Source: Pigmentiphaga sp. NML030171 | Lineage (GTDB): Bacteria > Pseudomonadota > Gammaproteobacteria > Burkholderiales > Burkholderiaceae_B | Direction: 5' to 3' | Length of the DNA stretch: 64,000 nucleotides | Assembly (NCBI RefSeq): GCF_002188635.1 | Contig: NZ_NINX01000055.1 | Location: forward strand, 62,001-126,000 | In this document: one piece after another, positions 1 through 8,824 of the stretch | How positions within the stretch are numbered: the stretch's first letter is position 1 | Layout: the number at the start of each line of letters is the position of its first letter | Made by a program: the position numbers and the translations under genes | Notes under the pieces: generated by a model | Seen by the model: the letters and a program-made list of their open reading frames with translations, nothing else | What the model was told of the DNA's origin: nothing | Databases searched by the model: none

Positions 1-764
1 CGCTGAACCGGCTCTCGCACCTGCGGGTTCAAATGGACGGGATAGACGATGTCGAGATCTTTCCGCTGCGCCAGTTGTTTCAACGCCGCGCAGATCTGTT
101 CGAAACCGGCTCCGAAATTCTCGCGCCGATGTCCGGTCACCAGGATCATGCGGGCATCCTGGCGAATGAAGGAGAAACGCGCACGCATCTCCAGTTCCAG
201 CGTTTCGCTCTTCAAACGCGCAGCCGTTTCGAGCAAGGCGTCCACGACAGTATTACCCACGACGTGAATGTTGCTTGCGGCGACCCCTTCGCCCTGCAGG
301 TTCCGCTGCGCCGTCGTCGTCGGAGCGAAATGGAAGCGGGTCAACACCGAAGTCAGTTGGCGGTTGGCCTCTTCCGGCCACGGCGACAGCAGATTGTGCG
401 TGCGCAAGCCGGCTTCGACGTGGCCCACGGGAATCTTGTGATAGAAGGCCGCCAACGCGCCAGCGAAGGTCGTGCTGGTGTCTCCATGGACGAGCACGAG
501 GTTCGGCCTGGATGCCGACAAGACCTCATCCATCCGAGTCAGAATGCGGGAAGTGATGTCCGACAGGGACTGGTTCTTCTTCATGACGCTCAGGTCGTAG
601 GCGGGCTTCATCTGGAACCAGTCAAGAACCTGATCCAGCATTTCCCGGTGCTGTCCCGTAACGCACACTTCCGCCTGCACACCCTTGGCGGCCATCAGCG
701 CCTTGTATACCGGCGCCATCTTGATGGCTTCGGGGCGAGTGCCAAATACGAGTAGGACTTTCAT
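1..764 (-). CDS. wecB: UDP-N-acetylglucosamine 2-epimerase, partial (3' end outside window)
   Basis: Non-hydrolysing UDP-GlcNAc 2-epimerase, a cytoplasmic enzyme that makes UDP-ManNAc for surface polysaccharide. The reverse strand reads MKVLLVFGTRPEAIKMAPV at the N-terminus, the family signature, and later GHVEAGLRT and VTGHRRENFG, which line the UDP-sugar site. About 254 codons are present of a usual ~370, so the C-terminal third lies beyond base 1. Two in-frame ATGs (767 and 764) can serve as start; both overlap the stop of the upstream glycosyltransferase, so translation is probably coupled. It is the last gene seen of a minus-strand polysaccharide operon. Confidence 0.93.
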   Translation of the reverse strand, partial: MKVLLVFGTRPEAIKMAPVYKALMAAKGVQAEVCVTGQHREMLDQVLDWFQMKPAYDLSVMKKNQSLSDITSRILTRMDEVLSASRPNLVLVHGDTSTTFAGALAAFYHKIPVGHVEAGLRTHNLLSPWPEEANRQLTSVLTRFHFAPTTTAQRNLQGEGVAASNIHVVGNTVVDALLETAARLKSETLELEMRARFSFIRQDARMILVTGHRRENFGAGFEQICAALKQLAQRKDLDIVYPVHLNPQVREPVQ

Positions 765-1897
765 CATTTCACCCGATCATTCCTGCGCGCCGCAATCCGG
801 CCGCGCACGTACTCGGCATAAAACCCGGCATAGTTCTCCTCGTAATAGTTCTCGTACTCCGTATCCCATTTCATCCGGGCATTTCGGCCACGCCTTTCGA
901 TCTCTGCCGGGCCGACATCAGCCAGCCACTGCAGAATAGGGGCTTCACCTTCGTCCAATGCCCAGCCCGTTTCATATTGACCGACCTTGTCCCCGGGTGG
1001 CGTCCCCTTCGTCGTCAGCAACGGTCGCCCCAGCAGCAGATGCTCGTAATACTTGTTGGGAGCGGCAAAGCGGTGATTGGGCACGGTCAGGTAATAGAAA
1101 CCCGCCACGACGTCCATCGACGACATCAAGGAGAGGCCCGCCGCCACGTCCATCGCGCCATGGAACGTCACGTTCTCATGCTGTCGGGCCGCCTCTCGCG
1201 CCAACGGCGCCACCGGACCATAACCGGCCAGATGCAACTCCACCTTGTCCGCCGAGCGTGTGCAGGCGGCGATCAGATCTTCCAGTCCCCTGTTGCGTTC
1301 CTCCAGGACACCGAAATAGCCGATACGTATCGGCACCTGCGGCTGAACCGCCCGGTAGGACAAGTCGTGCCCGGACACTGGCACGTTTTCAAGCACGCGG
1401 ATGCGGGAAGACGGGCGCAAGCCATGCTGTTCGTAGCGTGATGCATCGGCCAGCAGGACGAGATCGGCCTTGCTCGCCACCCAGGATTCCAGCGTGTCGA
1501 TCACAGCCGCGACCGGGCCCGCCATGCCGCGGGTCTCCGTATATTTGTCGTAGAGGTCGAACACGAAAGGCACCCGGCGCAAGCGACTGAACACGTAGGC
1601 GGGAAGACAGGAGTCGAAATCCACACCGTGGACGAGATCGATATCGCGCCGGTTGTGCCACAGCCACCGCAATACGAAACCATTCCACAGCACGAGATTC
1701 AACACGTTCCGCCAGCCGCCTCCCAGCGGAGCCGGGCGCCGGTAAAAGGCGTCGTTGGCTTCGTCCACATTCGGGATGCTCTCGCCCCGCAGCCAGCCCA
1801 GGGCGACAGTCCGCATGCCGGCTTCCGCCAAGGCCTGCCGGTATTTCCGCATCCTTCCATCGAGCTGGGGAACATGTGAGCGGATGAAAACTATCAT
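764..1897 (-). CDS. GT4-type glycosyltransferase
   Basis: A 377-residue probable GT-B fold glycosyltransferase that adds a sugar to a lipid-linked or LPS/capsule precursor on the inner face of the membrane. The N-terminal half holds a donor-independent Rossmann-like region with LVHGVDFDSCLPA. The C-terminal half has GYFGVLEERNRGLEDLI and LHLAGYGP, typical of the nucleotide-sugar domain of family 4 and related enzymes. The donor and acceptor cannot be read from sequence. It overlaps the upstream GT2 gene by four bases and the downstream wecB by one, so all three are translationally coupled. Confidence 0.82.
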   Translation of the reverse strand: MIVFIRSHVPQLDGRMRKYRQALAEAGMRTVALGWLRGESIPNVDEANDAFYRRPAPLGGGWRNVLNLVLWNGFVLRWLWHNRRDIDLVHGVDFDSCLPAYVFSRLRRVPFVFDLYDKYTETRGMAGPVAAVIDTLESWVASKADLVLLADASRYEQHGLRPSSRIRVLENVPVSGHDLSYRAVQPQVPIRIGYFGVLEERNRGLEDLIAACTRSADKVELHLAGYGPVAPLAREAARQHENVTFHGAMDVAAGLSLMSSMDVVAGFYYLTVPNHRFAAPNKYYEHLLLGRPLLTTKGTPPGDKVGQYETGWALDEGEAPILQWLADVGPAEIERRGRNARMKWDTEYENYYEENYAGFYAEYVRGRIAARRNDRVK

Positions 1898-2703
1898 GCT
1901 GAATTCGACGACGGCCGCTCAGCCGATCGGCCGGAAAAGAAATGCTTTCCCACGCCTCTGCAGGCGTAGTGAGCGAACAGATACGCGGAGCGAACGGCCG
2001 AAAACTTCAGCACCTCGCGATAGACGCGCCACTGCCATTGTGCCGCACGCAGCTTGGAACCCGATAGCGATGCGCTGGATTTGGTGTAGGTGGCAAGCAC
2101 CTGGCGAACGCACAACGCCGGCCCGTATTTTTTCGTCAAAGCCAGCCAGGTCAGGTAGTCTTCATTGACTTCCTCGGGCATCAGAAAAGTGCCTGTCCGT
2201 GTGCGATCGACCACGACCGTGGAACAGCCCAGCACATTGCCTTTCAGCAGGTCGCCATAGCCGGCGGTTCCGTCGATCCGGACCAGGCCGCAGTCTGCGC
2301 CATGCTGGTCCACGACACGGTAACTCGTCGCGGCCAGGGCAAGGCCGGAATCGGACAGGGCTGCCAGTTGCACCCGAAGTTTTTCAGGGTCCCACCTGTC
2401 GTCCGCGTCGATAAAGGCTACGAACTCCCCCCTGCAACGGCGCAACGCGGTATTGCGAGCAGGAGCGACGCCTTTTCCCGAGTCCGTGCTCAGCACACGG
2501 ACCCTGGCATCCTTCTTCCCAAATGCCTCGGCAAGGCGACGAGTCGCGTCGACGGAATGGTCGTCCACGACATAGAGCTCGAGTTCGCCGTACTCCTGGG
2601 CAAGCACCGACTCGATGGCCGCAGCAAGGGTCGCAGCCGAGTTGTACGCAGGCATGACGACCGAGACAAGGCCGGAAATGAAAGGCTCGTTCACATCAGA
2701 CAT
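1894..2703 (-). CDS. GT2-family glycosyltransferase
   Basis: A 269-residue GT-A fold glycosyltransferase. It starts the catalytic domain with VSVVMPAYN near residue 13, followed by VVDDHSVD and the DXD-type metal/nucleotide-sugar motif in FIDADDRWDPEKL around residues 96-108. It has no C-terminal membrane helices, so it should be a soluble or peripheral enzyme transferring one sugar in the O-antigen or capsule repeat. The ATGA overlap with the downstream GT4 gene indicates coupling. The specificity is unknown. Confidence 0.85.
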   Translation of the reverse strand: MSDVNEPFISGLVSVVMPAYNSAATLAAAIESVLAQEYGELELYVVDDHSVDATRRLAEAFGKKDARVRVLSTDSGKGVAPARNTALRRCRGEFVAFIDADDRWDPEKLRVQLAALSDSGLALAATSYRVVDQHGADCGLVRIDGTAGYGDLLKGNVLGCSTVVVDRTRTGTFLMPEEVNEDYLTWLALTKKYGPALCVRQVLATYTKSSASLSGSKLRAAQWQWRVYREVLKFSAVRSAYLFAHYACRGVGKHFFSGRSAERPSSNSA

Positions 2704-2760
2704 GTTTCAGGCGAGGCCTCCGGCAAGATGAACATGGCCATGCGCTTCCACCTCACCCAT

Positions 2761-4176
2761 TCAGCCCCTGCCATAGGCATCCTCGAACCTGACGATATCG
2801 TCCTCGCCCAGGTACTCCCCGCTTTGCACTTCGATCATGACAAGATCGATGATCCCCGGGTTCTCCAGCCGGTGCTTGTGGCCAGAAGGGATATACGTGG
2901 ACTCGTTGCTACGCACGAGGAAAGTCTGATCTCCATTCGTCACGCTCGCCATGCCGCTTACGACGACCCAATGCTCGCTGCGGTGATGGTGCATCTGCAG
3001 GGAAAGGGTCTGCCCGGGATGAACGACGATGCGTTTGATCTTGTACCGCTGCGCCTCTTCCAAGACCGTATAGGTGCCCCAAGGACGGTGGACCGTTCGA
3101 TGAATCTGGTAGGCATCGTCCCCACGTTGCTTGAGCCGCGCCACGACCTGCTTGATGTCCTGCAAGTTGTCCCGATGTGCGACCAGCAAGGCATCGGGCG
3201 TATCGACGATGACCAGATCCTTCAAACCTACGGTACCGACGACCCTGGCATCGCTATGGACATAGCAATTCACGGTATCGACCGCGATGACGTCGCCATC
3301 GATCCGGTTGCCGTCGCCGTCCTTGGGAAACAGCTCGCCGAACGCCGCCCAGGACCCGATGTCGCTCCAGCCTATGTCGCAAGGCACGACCGACGCCCTT
3401 TCGGTTTTTTCCATGAGAGCGTGATCGACGGAAATATCAGGCGCGAGGGCAAAGGCCGCCTCGTCGAGCATGACCTGCCATTCGTGGCGCCCTTCCAGCA
3501 CGCGCGCCGATGCGGCGCTTTGCTCGGCGAACTGCCAGACATCGGCTGCGTGCAACTTCAGCTCGGCCTCGGCCACGTCGGCGCGCACGCAGAACATGCC
3601 CGAATTCCAAAGATATCGACCACTGGCAAGAAACTCCTGCGCCCGTTCCTGGGTAGGCTTTTCAACGAACCGCAGCACGTCGGATCCCGATGCCTCGATG
3701 TAGCCATAGCCTGTCTCCGGCGCGTCCGGGCGGATTCCGAACGTCACGATCCTGCCGGACTCTGCCAGTCGAACCGCCTGCTCCACGGCCTGCGTGAACG
3801 CGGGAATATCCTCGATCAGGTGGTCGGCGGTCAGAAACAGCAATACCTCCTGCGGCCCGAATCGCCGAGACACAGTCGCCGCGGCGGCGGCGAAGGCCGG
3901 CGCCGTGTTGCGTCCCACAGGCTCCAGAATCATGCCGCATTCGATTTCGGACAGGCCAAGCGCCCGATATTCATCCATCGTCTTAAACGACAGCAACCGG
4001 TTCGTGACCGTAATGACCCGGGAGACGCCGTCGAGCCCGATGGCCCGCCGATACGCCTTCTGGAGAAAACTTTCGCCATCCGCCAAACGAATGAAAGGCT
4101 TGGGATGCAGTTCCCGAGACACCGGCCACAGGCGCGTACCCTTGCCTCCGGAGAGGATGATTGGAACAAGTCCCAT
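2761..4176 (-). CDS. manC: mannose-1-phosphate guanylyltransferase / mannose-6-phosphate isomerase
   Basis: Bifunctional enzyme (AlgA/ManC/CpsB type, 471 residues, the usual length) that makes GDP-mannose from mannose-1-P and GTP and, through its C-terminal cupin, interconverts fructose-6-P and mannose-6-P. The N-terminus carries the pyrophosphorylase signature SGGKGTRLWPVSR and HPKPF (the family more often has PKQF), with FVEKP further on. The cupin domain has the histidine-rich LQMHHHRSEHWVV motif. It leads the minus-strand polysaccharide operon, so a mannose-derived sugar is probably in the polymer. The start codon is ATG at 4176. Confidence 0.93.
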   Translation of the reverse strand: MGLVPIILSGGKGTRLWPVSRELHPKPFIRLADGESFLQKAYRRAIGLDGVSRVITVTNRLLSFKTMDEYRALGLSEIECGMILEPVGRNTAPAFAAAAATVSRRFGPQEVLLFLTADHLIEDIPAFTQAVEQAVRLAESGRIVTFGIRPDAPETGYGYIEASGSDVLRFVEKPTQERAQEFLASGRYLWNSGMFCVRADVAEAELKLHAADVWQFAEQSAASARVLEGRHEWQVMLDEAAFALAPDISVDHALMEKTERASVVPCDIGWSDIGSWAAFGELFPKDGDGNRIDGDVIAVDTVNCYVHSDARVVGTVGLKDLVIVDTPDALLVAHRDNLQDIKQVVARLKQRGDDAYQIHRTVHRPWGTYTVLEEAQRYKIKRIVVHPGQTLSLQMHHHRSEHWVVVSGMASVTNGDQTFLVRSNESTYIPSGHKHRLENPGIIDLVMIEVQSGEYLGEDDIVRFEDAYGRG

Positions 4177-4201
4177 CTGGCAGTAGTCCTAGAAGACGAA
4201 G

Positions 4202-4222
4202 AAAAAAAGCCCGACACGGGGC
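4202..4222 (-). terminator. small GC hairpin with T7 tract in manC leader
   Basis: On the minus strand a short GC-rich stem (GCCCCG / CGGGC around a TGT loop) is followed by seven T residues, about 25 bases before the manC start. No minus-strand gene lies upstream, so if it works it would attenuate manC itself rather than end a transcript. The stem is only five pairs with a bulge, so this is tentative. Confidence 0.3.
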
Positions 4223-4291
4223 CGGCCGACGGCGAAGCCGCAGTTTAACCCGACCATCTCGCTCATCCACGGGAATACCCGCGCTTTTCGT

Positions 4292-4297
4292 TACAAT
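4292..4297 (+). promoter_or_regulatory. possible -10 box for galE
   Basis: TACAAT preceded by T sits 32 bases before the chosen galE start in the short divergent spacer with manC. No good -35 is visible at the usual distance. The same TACAAT form precedes several other genes in this window (tonB-like, mpl, mgtE). Confidence 0.35.
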
Positions 4298-4328
4298 GCC
4301 CACGCGCCGGTCCGGTATGGTTGGCGCC

Positions 4329-5405
4329 ATGTCATCCAGCCTTCGAGGTCACGCCTTGCAACGAGCTTCCAGCCCGACCCTGCTCGTCACCGGCGGCGCC
4401 GGCTACATCGGGCCCCATACCCTGATCGAGCTCATCCAAGCCGGCTATCGTCCGATCGTCCTCGATGATTTTTCGAACGGTTCGGTGCATGCGCTCAGGC
4501 GTGTCGAAGCGTTGACCGGCCATGCCCTCGATGTCATCGAAGGAGACATCAGGAATGCCGCCACGCTGGATGCAGTATTTCGCCAGGCCGCGGCACGCGG
4601 AGCCCCCGTCCAGGGGGTGGTGCACTTCGCCGGCCTGAAAGCGGTGGGCGAATCCGTCGCTGCACCCCTGGACTACTACCAGACCAACGTCGCCGGGACG
4701 CTGACCTTGCTGCAGGCGATGGACCGGGCACGGGTCCGCACCATCGTCTTCAGTTCATCCGCAACCGTTTACGGTATTCCGCGCGAACAGCCGTACACCG
4801 AAAGGCATCCGATCGCGCCGGTGAATCCGTATGGCCAGACGAAAGCCATGGTGGAGCAAGTCCTGCGTGACTGGTGCGCGGCGTTCCCCGAACGACGGGC
4901 CATTTGTCTGCGGTATTTCAACCCCATCGGAGCCCATCCCAGCGGGATGCTGGGAGAGGCGCCGCAGGGCATACCCAACAACCTTTTTCCGTTCATCACC
5001 CAGGTCGCGGTTGGCAAACGTTCCCATCTGAACATCTTCGGCAACGACTACCCCACGGTGGATGGAACCGGGGTGCGCGACTATATCCATGTCGTGGACC
5101 TGGCCATCGGCCACGTCAAGGCGCTTGAACACGCCCAGGAAACGATGGGGGGCTTTACCGCAATCAACCTGGGCACAGGGCGGGGCACCAGCGTCCTGGA
5201 GTTGGTGCGCACTTTCAGCACGGTCAGCGGCAGAAAGATCCCCTACGAGTTCCAACCCCGCCGCCCCGGCGACATCGCCGAATGCTGGGCCGACCCCTCC
5301 GCCGCCCAGGCTCTCCTGGGCTGGCAAGCCACCCGCACCCTGGAAGACATGTGTGCCGACGGCTGGCGCTGGCAATCGCAGAATCCGGACGGCTACGCGT
5401 CCTGA
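4329..5405 (+). CDS. galE: UDP-glucose 4-epimerase
   Basis: Extended short-chain dehydrogenase that interconverts UDP-glucose and UDP-galactose (or the N-acetyl forms) using bound NAD. It has the NAD-binding TGGAGYIG motif near residue 20, the catalytic serine in SSSATVYG and the YxxxK motif as YGQTK. Bacterial GalE usually has Ser after GGAGYIG; here it is Pro (GYIGPHT), which is unusual. The frame is open further upstream, but ATG 4329 (358 residues) gives a normal N-terminus; ATG 4317 is an alternative. Divergent from manC, it probably feeds the same polysaccharide or LPS core. Confidence 0.92.
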   Translation: MSSSLRGHALQRASSPTLLVTGGAGYIGPHTLIELIQAGYRPIVLDDFSNGSVHALRRVEALTGHALDVIEGDIRNAATLDAVFRQAAARGAPVQGVVHFAGLKAVGESVAAPLDYYQTNVAGTLTLLQAMDRARVRTIVFSSSATVYGIPREQPYTERHPIAPVNPYGQTKAMVEQVLRDWCAAFPERRAICLRYFNPIGAHPSGMLGEAPQGIPNNLFPFITQVAVGKRSHLNIFGNDYPTVDGTGVRDYIHVVDLAIGHVKALEHAQETMGGFTAINLGTGRGTSVLELVRTFSTVSGRKIPYEFQPRRPGDIAECWADPSAAQALLGWQATRTLEDMCADGWRWQSQNPDGYAS

Positions 5406-5411
5406 CCCGGC

Positions 5412-6161
5412 CTACCCCGCCAGCAACGCCCCCGCCCCCGGCACCACGGCCTCCAGCCCCAGCCTCTCCAGCATCCCCCTGACCGTACACACCGCCGTCG
5501 AGACCACCGGCACCTCCAGCCGGTCCTGCACCACCTGTATCGCCGGCAGCGACGGCATCTGCACGCACGCCGACAGCACCACGGCGTCGACGCCGCGGGT
5601 ATTCAGCGTCTTCACGTCCTCGACCAGCTGCATGGGGTCGCGCCGGCCGACCTCCAGGTTGTCGGGGATCTCGAAGCACTTGGCGTCGACCACCTCGATA
5701 CCTTCGTTCTCGATGTACTTCACGACGAGGTCGGTCAGCGGGCGCATGTAGGGGGCCATGAGCGAGATGCGCTTGGCCCCCAGGCGGTGCAATCCCTCGA
5801 CCAGCGCGCCGGCCGAGGTCATGACGGGCGCGTCGCAGTGGTTGGCGCGCGCGACCTCGGTCAGCTCGCGTTCGGTCTGGCGGTGGTAGCCCAGGCCCAT
5901 GGCCATGATGGCGACCAGGCAGGCGGTGCTCATGACATCCACGCGGGCGTCGGCCAGTTCGGCGGCGCAGCGCAGGCCTTCGCGGTTCATGGCTTCGAGT
6001 TCTTCCTTGGTGACCTTGTGCATGCGCATGCGGCTGGAATGGAAGGTGAAGCGTTCGGGCCGGATGGCCTCGCGGGCGCGGAGCATGGCCGGGATTTCCG
6101 TCTCCATGGTGGTGTTGGAGCTGGGGACGATCTGGCCGATGCGGTAGAGGCGGGATGTCAT
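5412..6161 (-). CDS. maleate cis-trans isomerase
   Basis: Asp/Glu racemase superfamily enzyme (249 residues) that converts maleate to fumarate without a cofactor. The N-terminal IVPSSNTTMETEIPAML is the signature of the maleate isomerases of the nicotinate pathway (NicE/MaiA type). The two expected catalytic cysteines are visible as Cys81 in STACLVA and Cys199 in LSACVQM, with Asn16 in the substrate loop. It is the last gene of the seven-gene TetR-linked catabolic operon, so it probably delivers the end product to the TCA cycle. It ends six bases from galE, tail to tail. Confidence 0.88.
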   Translation of the reverse strand: MTSRLYRIGQIVPSSNTTMETEIPAMLRAREAIRPERFTFHSSRMRMHKVTKEELEAMNREGLRCAAELADARVDVMSTACLVAIMAMGLGYHRQTERELTEVARANHCDAPVMTSAGALVEGLHRLGAKRISLMAPYMRPLTDLVVKYIENEGIEVVDAKCFEIPDNLEVGRRDPMQLVEDVKTLNTRGVDAVVLSACVQMPSLPAIQVVQDRLEVPVVSTAVCTVRGMLERLGLEAVVPGAGALLAG

Positions 6162-6178
6162 GGCGTTTCCTGCGCGGT

Positions 6179-7156
6179 TTAGTCGAGGGTGATATTAGCG
6201 AGCTTGACGACGGATTCGAAGCGCTGGGTATCGGCCTTGACGGCCTGGGCCAGGTCGGCGGCCGAGGCGGGCCAGGCTTCGAAGCCGAAGGTGTCGAACT
6301 GTTTGCGCACGTCGGGCTCGGCCACGGCCTTGGCGACGCCGCTGTTGATGGCGTCGATGGCGGCCTTGGGGGTGCCCTTGGGCGCGAACAGGGCGACCCA
6401 GGTCTTGAGTTCGAAGTTGGCCGGACCGCCGGCCTCCGAGACGGTGGGCACGCCGGAATACAGGGCCAGGCGCCTGGGCGCGGCCAGGGCCAGCAGCTTG
6501 ACCTTCTTGGCCTGGTAGAGCTGGGCCACGGTGGCGGCGGTGCCGAAGGCCCAGTCGACTTCGCCGGTGGCGACGGCGGTGTAGAGCTGCGGCAGTTCCT
6601 TGAAGGGCACGTGGGTCATGTGGGTGCCGGTCTGGGTCTGGAACATGGAGGCGCCGATGTGCGCGACGCTGCCCAGGCCCCAGGTGCCGTAGGTCTGGTT
6701 GCCTCCCTTGGCCTTGGCGTCGGCGATGAGGTCGGCGACGTTGTTCCAGGGGGACTTGGCCGAGACGACGATGAAGAAGTTGGTGGTGTAGACGGGCGAG
6801 GCGGGCTCGAAGTCGGCAACGGGGTCGAAGGGCAGTTTCTTGTACAGGTGCGGGTGCAGGGTCATGTGGGTGTTGTCGACCACGACCAGGGACAGGCCGT
6901 CGGGCGCGGCGCGCTTGACGTCGCCGATGGCGAGCCAGCCGTTGGCGCCAGGCTTGTTCTCGACGATGATGGGCTGGCCCCAGGTCTTGGACAGTTTTTC
7001 GCCGACCAGTCGGGTGACGGCGTCGGGACCGCTGCCGACCGAGTACGGCAGGACGATCCGCACGGGCTTGGAGGGATAGGCGGGGGCCTGGGCACCGGCA
7101 TGGCCGGCGCCCAGGGCCAGGACTAGGGCGGCGGCGCCGCGCAAGATGGTTTTCAT
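6179..7156 (-). CDS. Bug-family (TctC) periplasmic solute receptor
   Basis: A 325-residue secreted binding protein of the tripartite tricarboxylate transporter family. It starts with a Sec signal peptide (residues 1-23, ending GAQA) and then has YPSKPVRIVLPYSVGSGPD, the family's ligand-loop region. Bug proteins bind carboxylates with two water-mediated loops. No TctA/TctB membrane partner lies nearby, as is common for the many orphan Bug genes in this group. Its place between the hydroxylase and maleate isomerase suggests it binds the operon's aromatic or dicarboxylic substrate; that is inference. Confidence 0.92.
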   Translation of the reverse strand: MKTILRGAAALVLALGAGHAGAQAPAYPSKPVRIVLPYSVGSGPDAVTRLVGEKLSKTWGQPIIVENKPGANGWLAIGDVKRAAPDGLSLVVVDNTHMTLHPHLYKKLPFDPVADFEPASPVYTTNFFIVVSAKSPWNNVADLIADAKAKGGNQTYGTWGLGSVAHIGASMFQTQTGTHMTHVPFKELPQLYTAVATGEVDWAFGTAATVAQLYQAKKVKLLALAAPRRLALYSGVPTVSEAGGPANFELKTWVALFAPKGTPKAAIDAINSGVAKAVAEPDVRKQFDTFGFEAWPASAADLAQAVKADTQRFESVVKLANITLD

Positions 7157-7193
7157 GGTGTCTCCTCGTGTGTGTTTCGTTGGTGTGGGGGAA

Positions 7194-8348
7194 TCAGGCA
7201 GTCGCGGGCGTGCGCTGGTGGCAGGACAGCGCCTCGCACGCGGCCGCGAAATGGGGGTCGCGCTGTTTCAGGTCTTCATGGCTGACCTGGCCGGTGCGCC
7301 GCATGTAGTCGTAGGCGAACGAGACCGGGTCGAGATGCATCTTGTCGGCGACGTTTTCGTACCAGTCCAGGCTGCGCGCGGCGGCGTTCTGGAAGCTGGA
7401 CGAAGCGGGGCGGCGCTGGGTTTCGAAGGCGGCGAAGGCTTGCTGCAGGTCGCCGGGGTGGCGCACCAGCCCCTGGTGCAGGGCGATGGCGTCCTGCATG
7501 GCCATGCGCGTGCCGGAGCCCAGCGAGAAGTGCACGGTGCGCAGCGCATCGCCCAGCAGGACGATGTTGCCGCAGGTCCAGCGTTCGTTGCGGACGATGT
7601 TGGCCTCGAACCAGAGCGAGCGATTGGTCAGGAGTTCGTTGCCGCCCAGTTCGGGACGGAACACGTCGGCGCAGTAGCGGCGGCTCTCGTCCTCGCTGGC
7701 TTCGTGCAGGCCGGCGCGCCGCCAGGTGTCGGGATCGACCTCGACCAGGAAGGTGCTCAGTTCGGGGCTGTACTGGTAGCTGTGGGCGATGAACACGCCG
7801 TGCGGGGTCTCGCGGAAGATGAGCGAGACCGGGTGGAAGCGCTGGCGGGTGCCGTACCAGGCGAATTTGTTGCGCCGCTTCTCGAAGCTGGGCTGGAAGT
7901 GGTCGGCGAACTGCTTGCGCACGGCGCTGTTGCCGCCGTCGGCCGCCACCACCAGGTCCACCTCGCGCGCCAGCGCGGACACGTCATCGATGCGGCGGTC
8001 GTGTTCGATCTCGATCCCCTCGCGCCGGCAGGCGTCTTCCAGCACGCGCAGCATGTCGATGCGGGCGGTGCGCGAGAAGTGGTTGCCGTGGACCTGGACG
8101 TGGGTGCCGCGGTGGACGATCTCCATGTAGTCGCAGCGTTCGTGGTGGGCCACGAAGGCCTTGAAGAACTCGGGATCGGCCTCCTGCAGGAAGGACAGGC
8201 CGACGTCCGAGAACACGACGCCCCAGCCGTAGGTGGCGCCGGCGGGGTTCTGTTCGTAGACGTGGATCTGGTGGGACGGGTCGTGCTTCTTGGCCAGCAG
8301 CGAGAAGTACAGGCCGGCGGGGCCGGCTCCGATGACGGCGATTTTCAT
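7194..8348 (-). CDS. FAD-dependent monooxygenase, salicylyl-/anthraniloyl-CoA hydroxylase type
   Basis: A 384-residue group A flavoprotein. It has the dinucleotide motif GAGPAGLYF at 7-15, VVFSD, and the second FAD motif in LLGDALRTVHFSLGSG. The N-terminal region resembles salicylyl-CoA 5-hydroxylase and the monooxygenase half of 2-aminobenzoyl-CoA monooxygenase/reductase. The latter's C-terminal old-yellow-enzyme domain is absent, so this one should hydroxylate only. It overlaps the thioesterase start by four bases. With the adjacent ligase and thioesterase it suggests ring hydroxylation of an aryl-CoA. Whether the true substrate is the CoA ester or the free acid is not proven by sequence. 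Confidence 0.83.
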   Translation of the reverse strand: MKIAVIGAGPAGLYFSLLAKKHDPSHQIHVYEQNPAGATYGWGVVFSDVGLSFLQEADPEFFKAFVAHHERCDYMEIVHRGTHVQVHGNHFSRTARIDMLRVLEDACRREGIEIEHDRRIDDVSALAREVDLVVAADGGNSAVRKQFADHFQPSFEKRRNKFAWYGTRQRFHPVSLIFRETPHGVFIAHSYQYSPELSTFLVEVDPDTWRRAGLHEASEDESRRYCADVFRPELGGNELLTNRSLWFEANIVRNERWTCGNIVLLGDALRTVHFSLGSGTRMAMQDAIALHQGLVRHPGDLQQAFAAFETQRRPASSSFQNAAARSLDWYENVADKMHLDPVSFAYDYMRRTGQVSHEDLKQRDPHFAAACEALSCHQRTPATA

Positions 8349-8824
8349 GATGCGGGGCTCCCTGCCGTCGCGGCGGCGCCGCAGGCGGCCTGATAAGAGG
8401 ACAAGGCGTCGCGCAGCACGCCGGGCACGGGGATGGCCCGGCGTTCGCCGCGGGCGACGCAGATGGGGGTCAGCTTGGCGATGAAGGCGGTCTGCCCGGC
8501 CGCCGTGGTGGCGGTGATGTCGAGCGCGTAGGTGTGCTGGCGGATGTCCTCCACGGTCACGCGCATGTCGAATTCGTCGTCCGGCCACAACGAACAGCGG
8601 AAGTCGAACGACAGCGCGCGGCTGGGCGTGCCGAAGCCGAGCTCGTCCTTGACGCGCTGGGGCGTGGAATCGAACAGCATGCCGTAGAACAGTTCGACGG
8701 CGGAGATGACGTATTCGCCGAAGGTCACGGTGTAGACCACGCCGGCGGGGTCGCAGTCGCCCCATTTGACGCGGCGGCGCACGACGAAGGGCGTGCTCGA
8801 GAGCACGTGTTCGGTGCTGGTCAT
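8345..8824 (-). CDS. 4-hydroxybenzoyl-CoA thioesterase-family acyl-CoA thioesterase
   Basis: A 159-residue hotdog-fold thioesterase. The motif WGDCDPAGVVY near residue 20 carries the catalytic Asp of the 4HBT subfamily that acts on aryl-CoA. It overlaps the ligase stop and the hydroxylase start by four bases each, so the three are made together. The likely job is release of the hydroxylated acid from its CoA ester after ring hydroxylation. Confidence 0.87.
   Translation of the reverse strand: MTSTEHVLSSTPFVVRRRVKWGDCDPAGVVYTVTFGEYVISAVELFYGMLFDSTPQRVKDELGFGTPSRALSFDFRCSLWPDDEFDMRVTVEDIRQHTYALDITATTAAGQTAFIAKLTPICVARGERRAIPVPGVLRDALSSYQAACGAAATAGSPAS

Noticed and set aside
2302-4248. Long plus-strand open frame of 648 codons opposite manC
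   Set aside because: It is antisense to a clear ManC and has no family motifs; long shadow frames are expected at this GC content.
5412-6161. Part of a nicotinate degradation (nic) cluster because of the maleate isomerase
   Set aside because: None of the other nic genes (hydroxynicotinate monooxygenase, NicX, N-formylmaleamate deformylase, maleamate amidohydrolase) is next to it; the neighbours form a different set.
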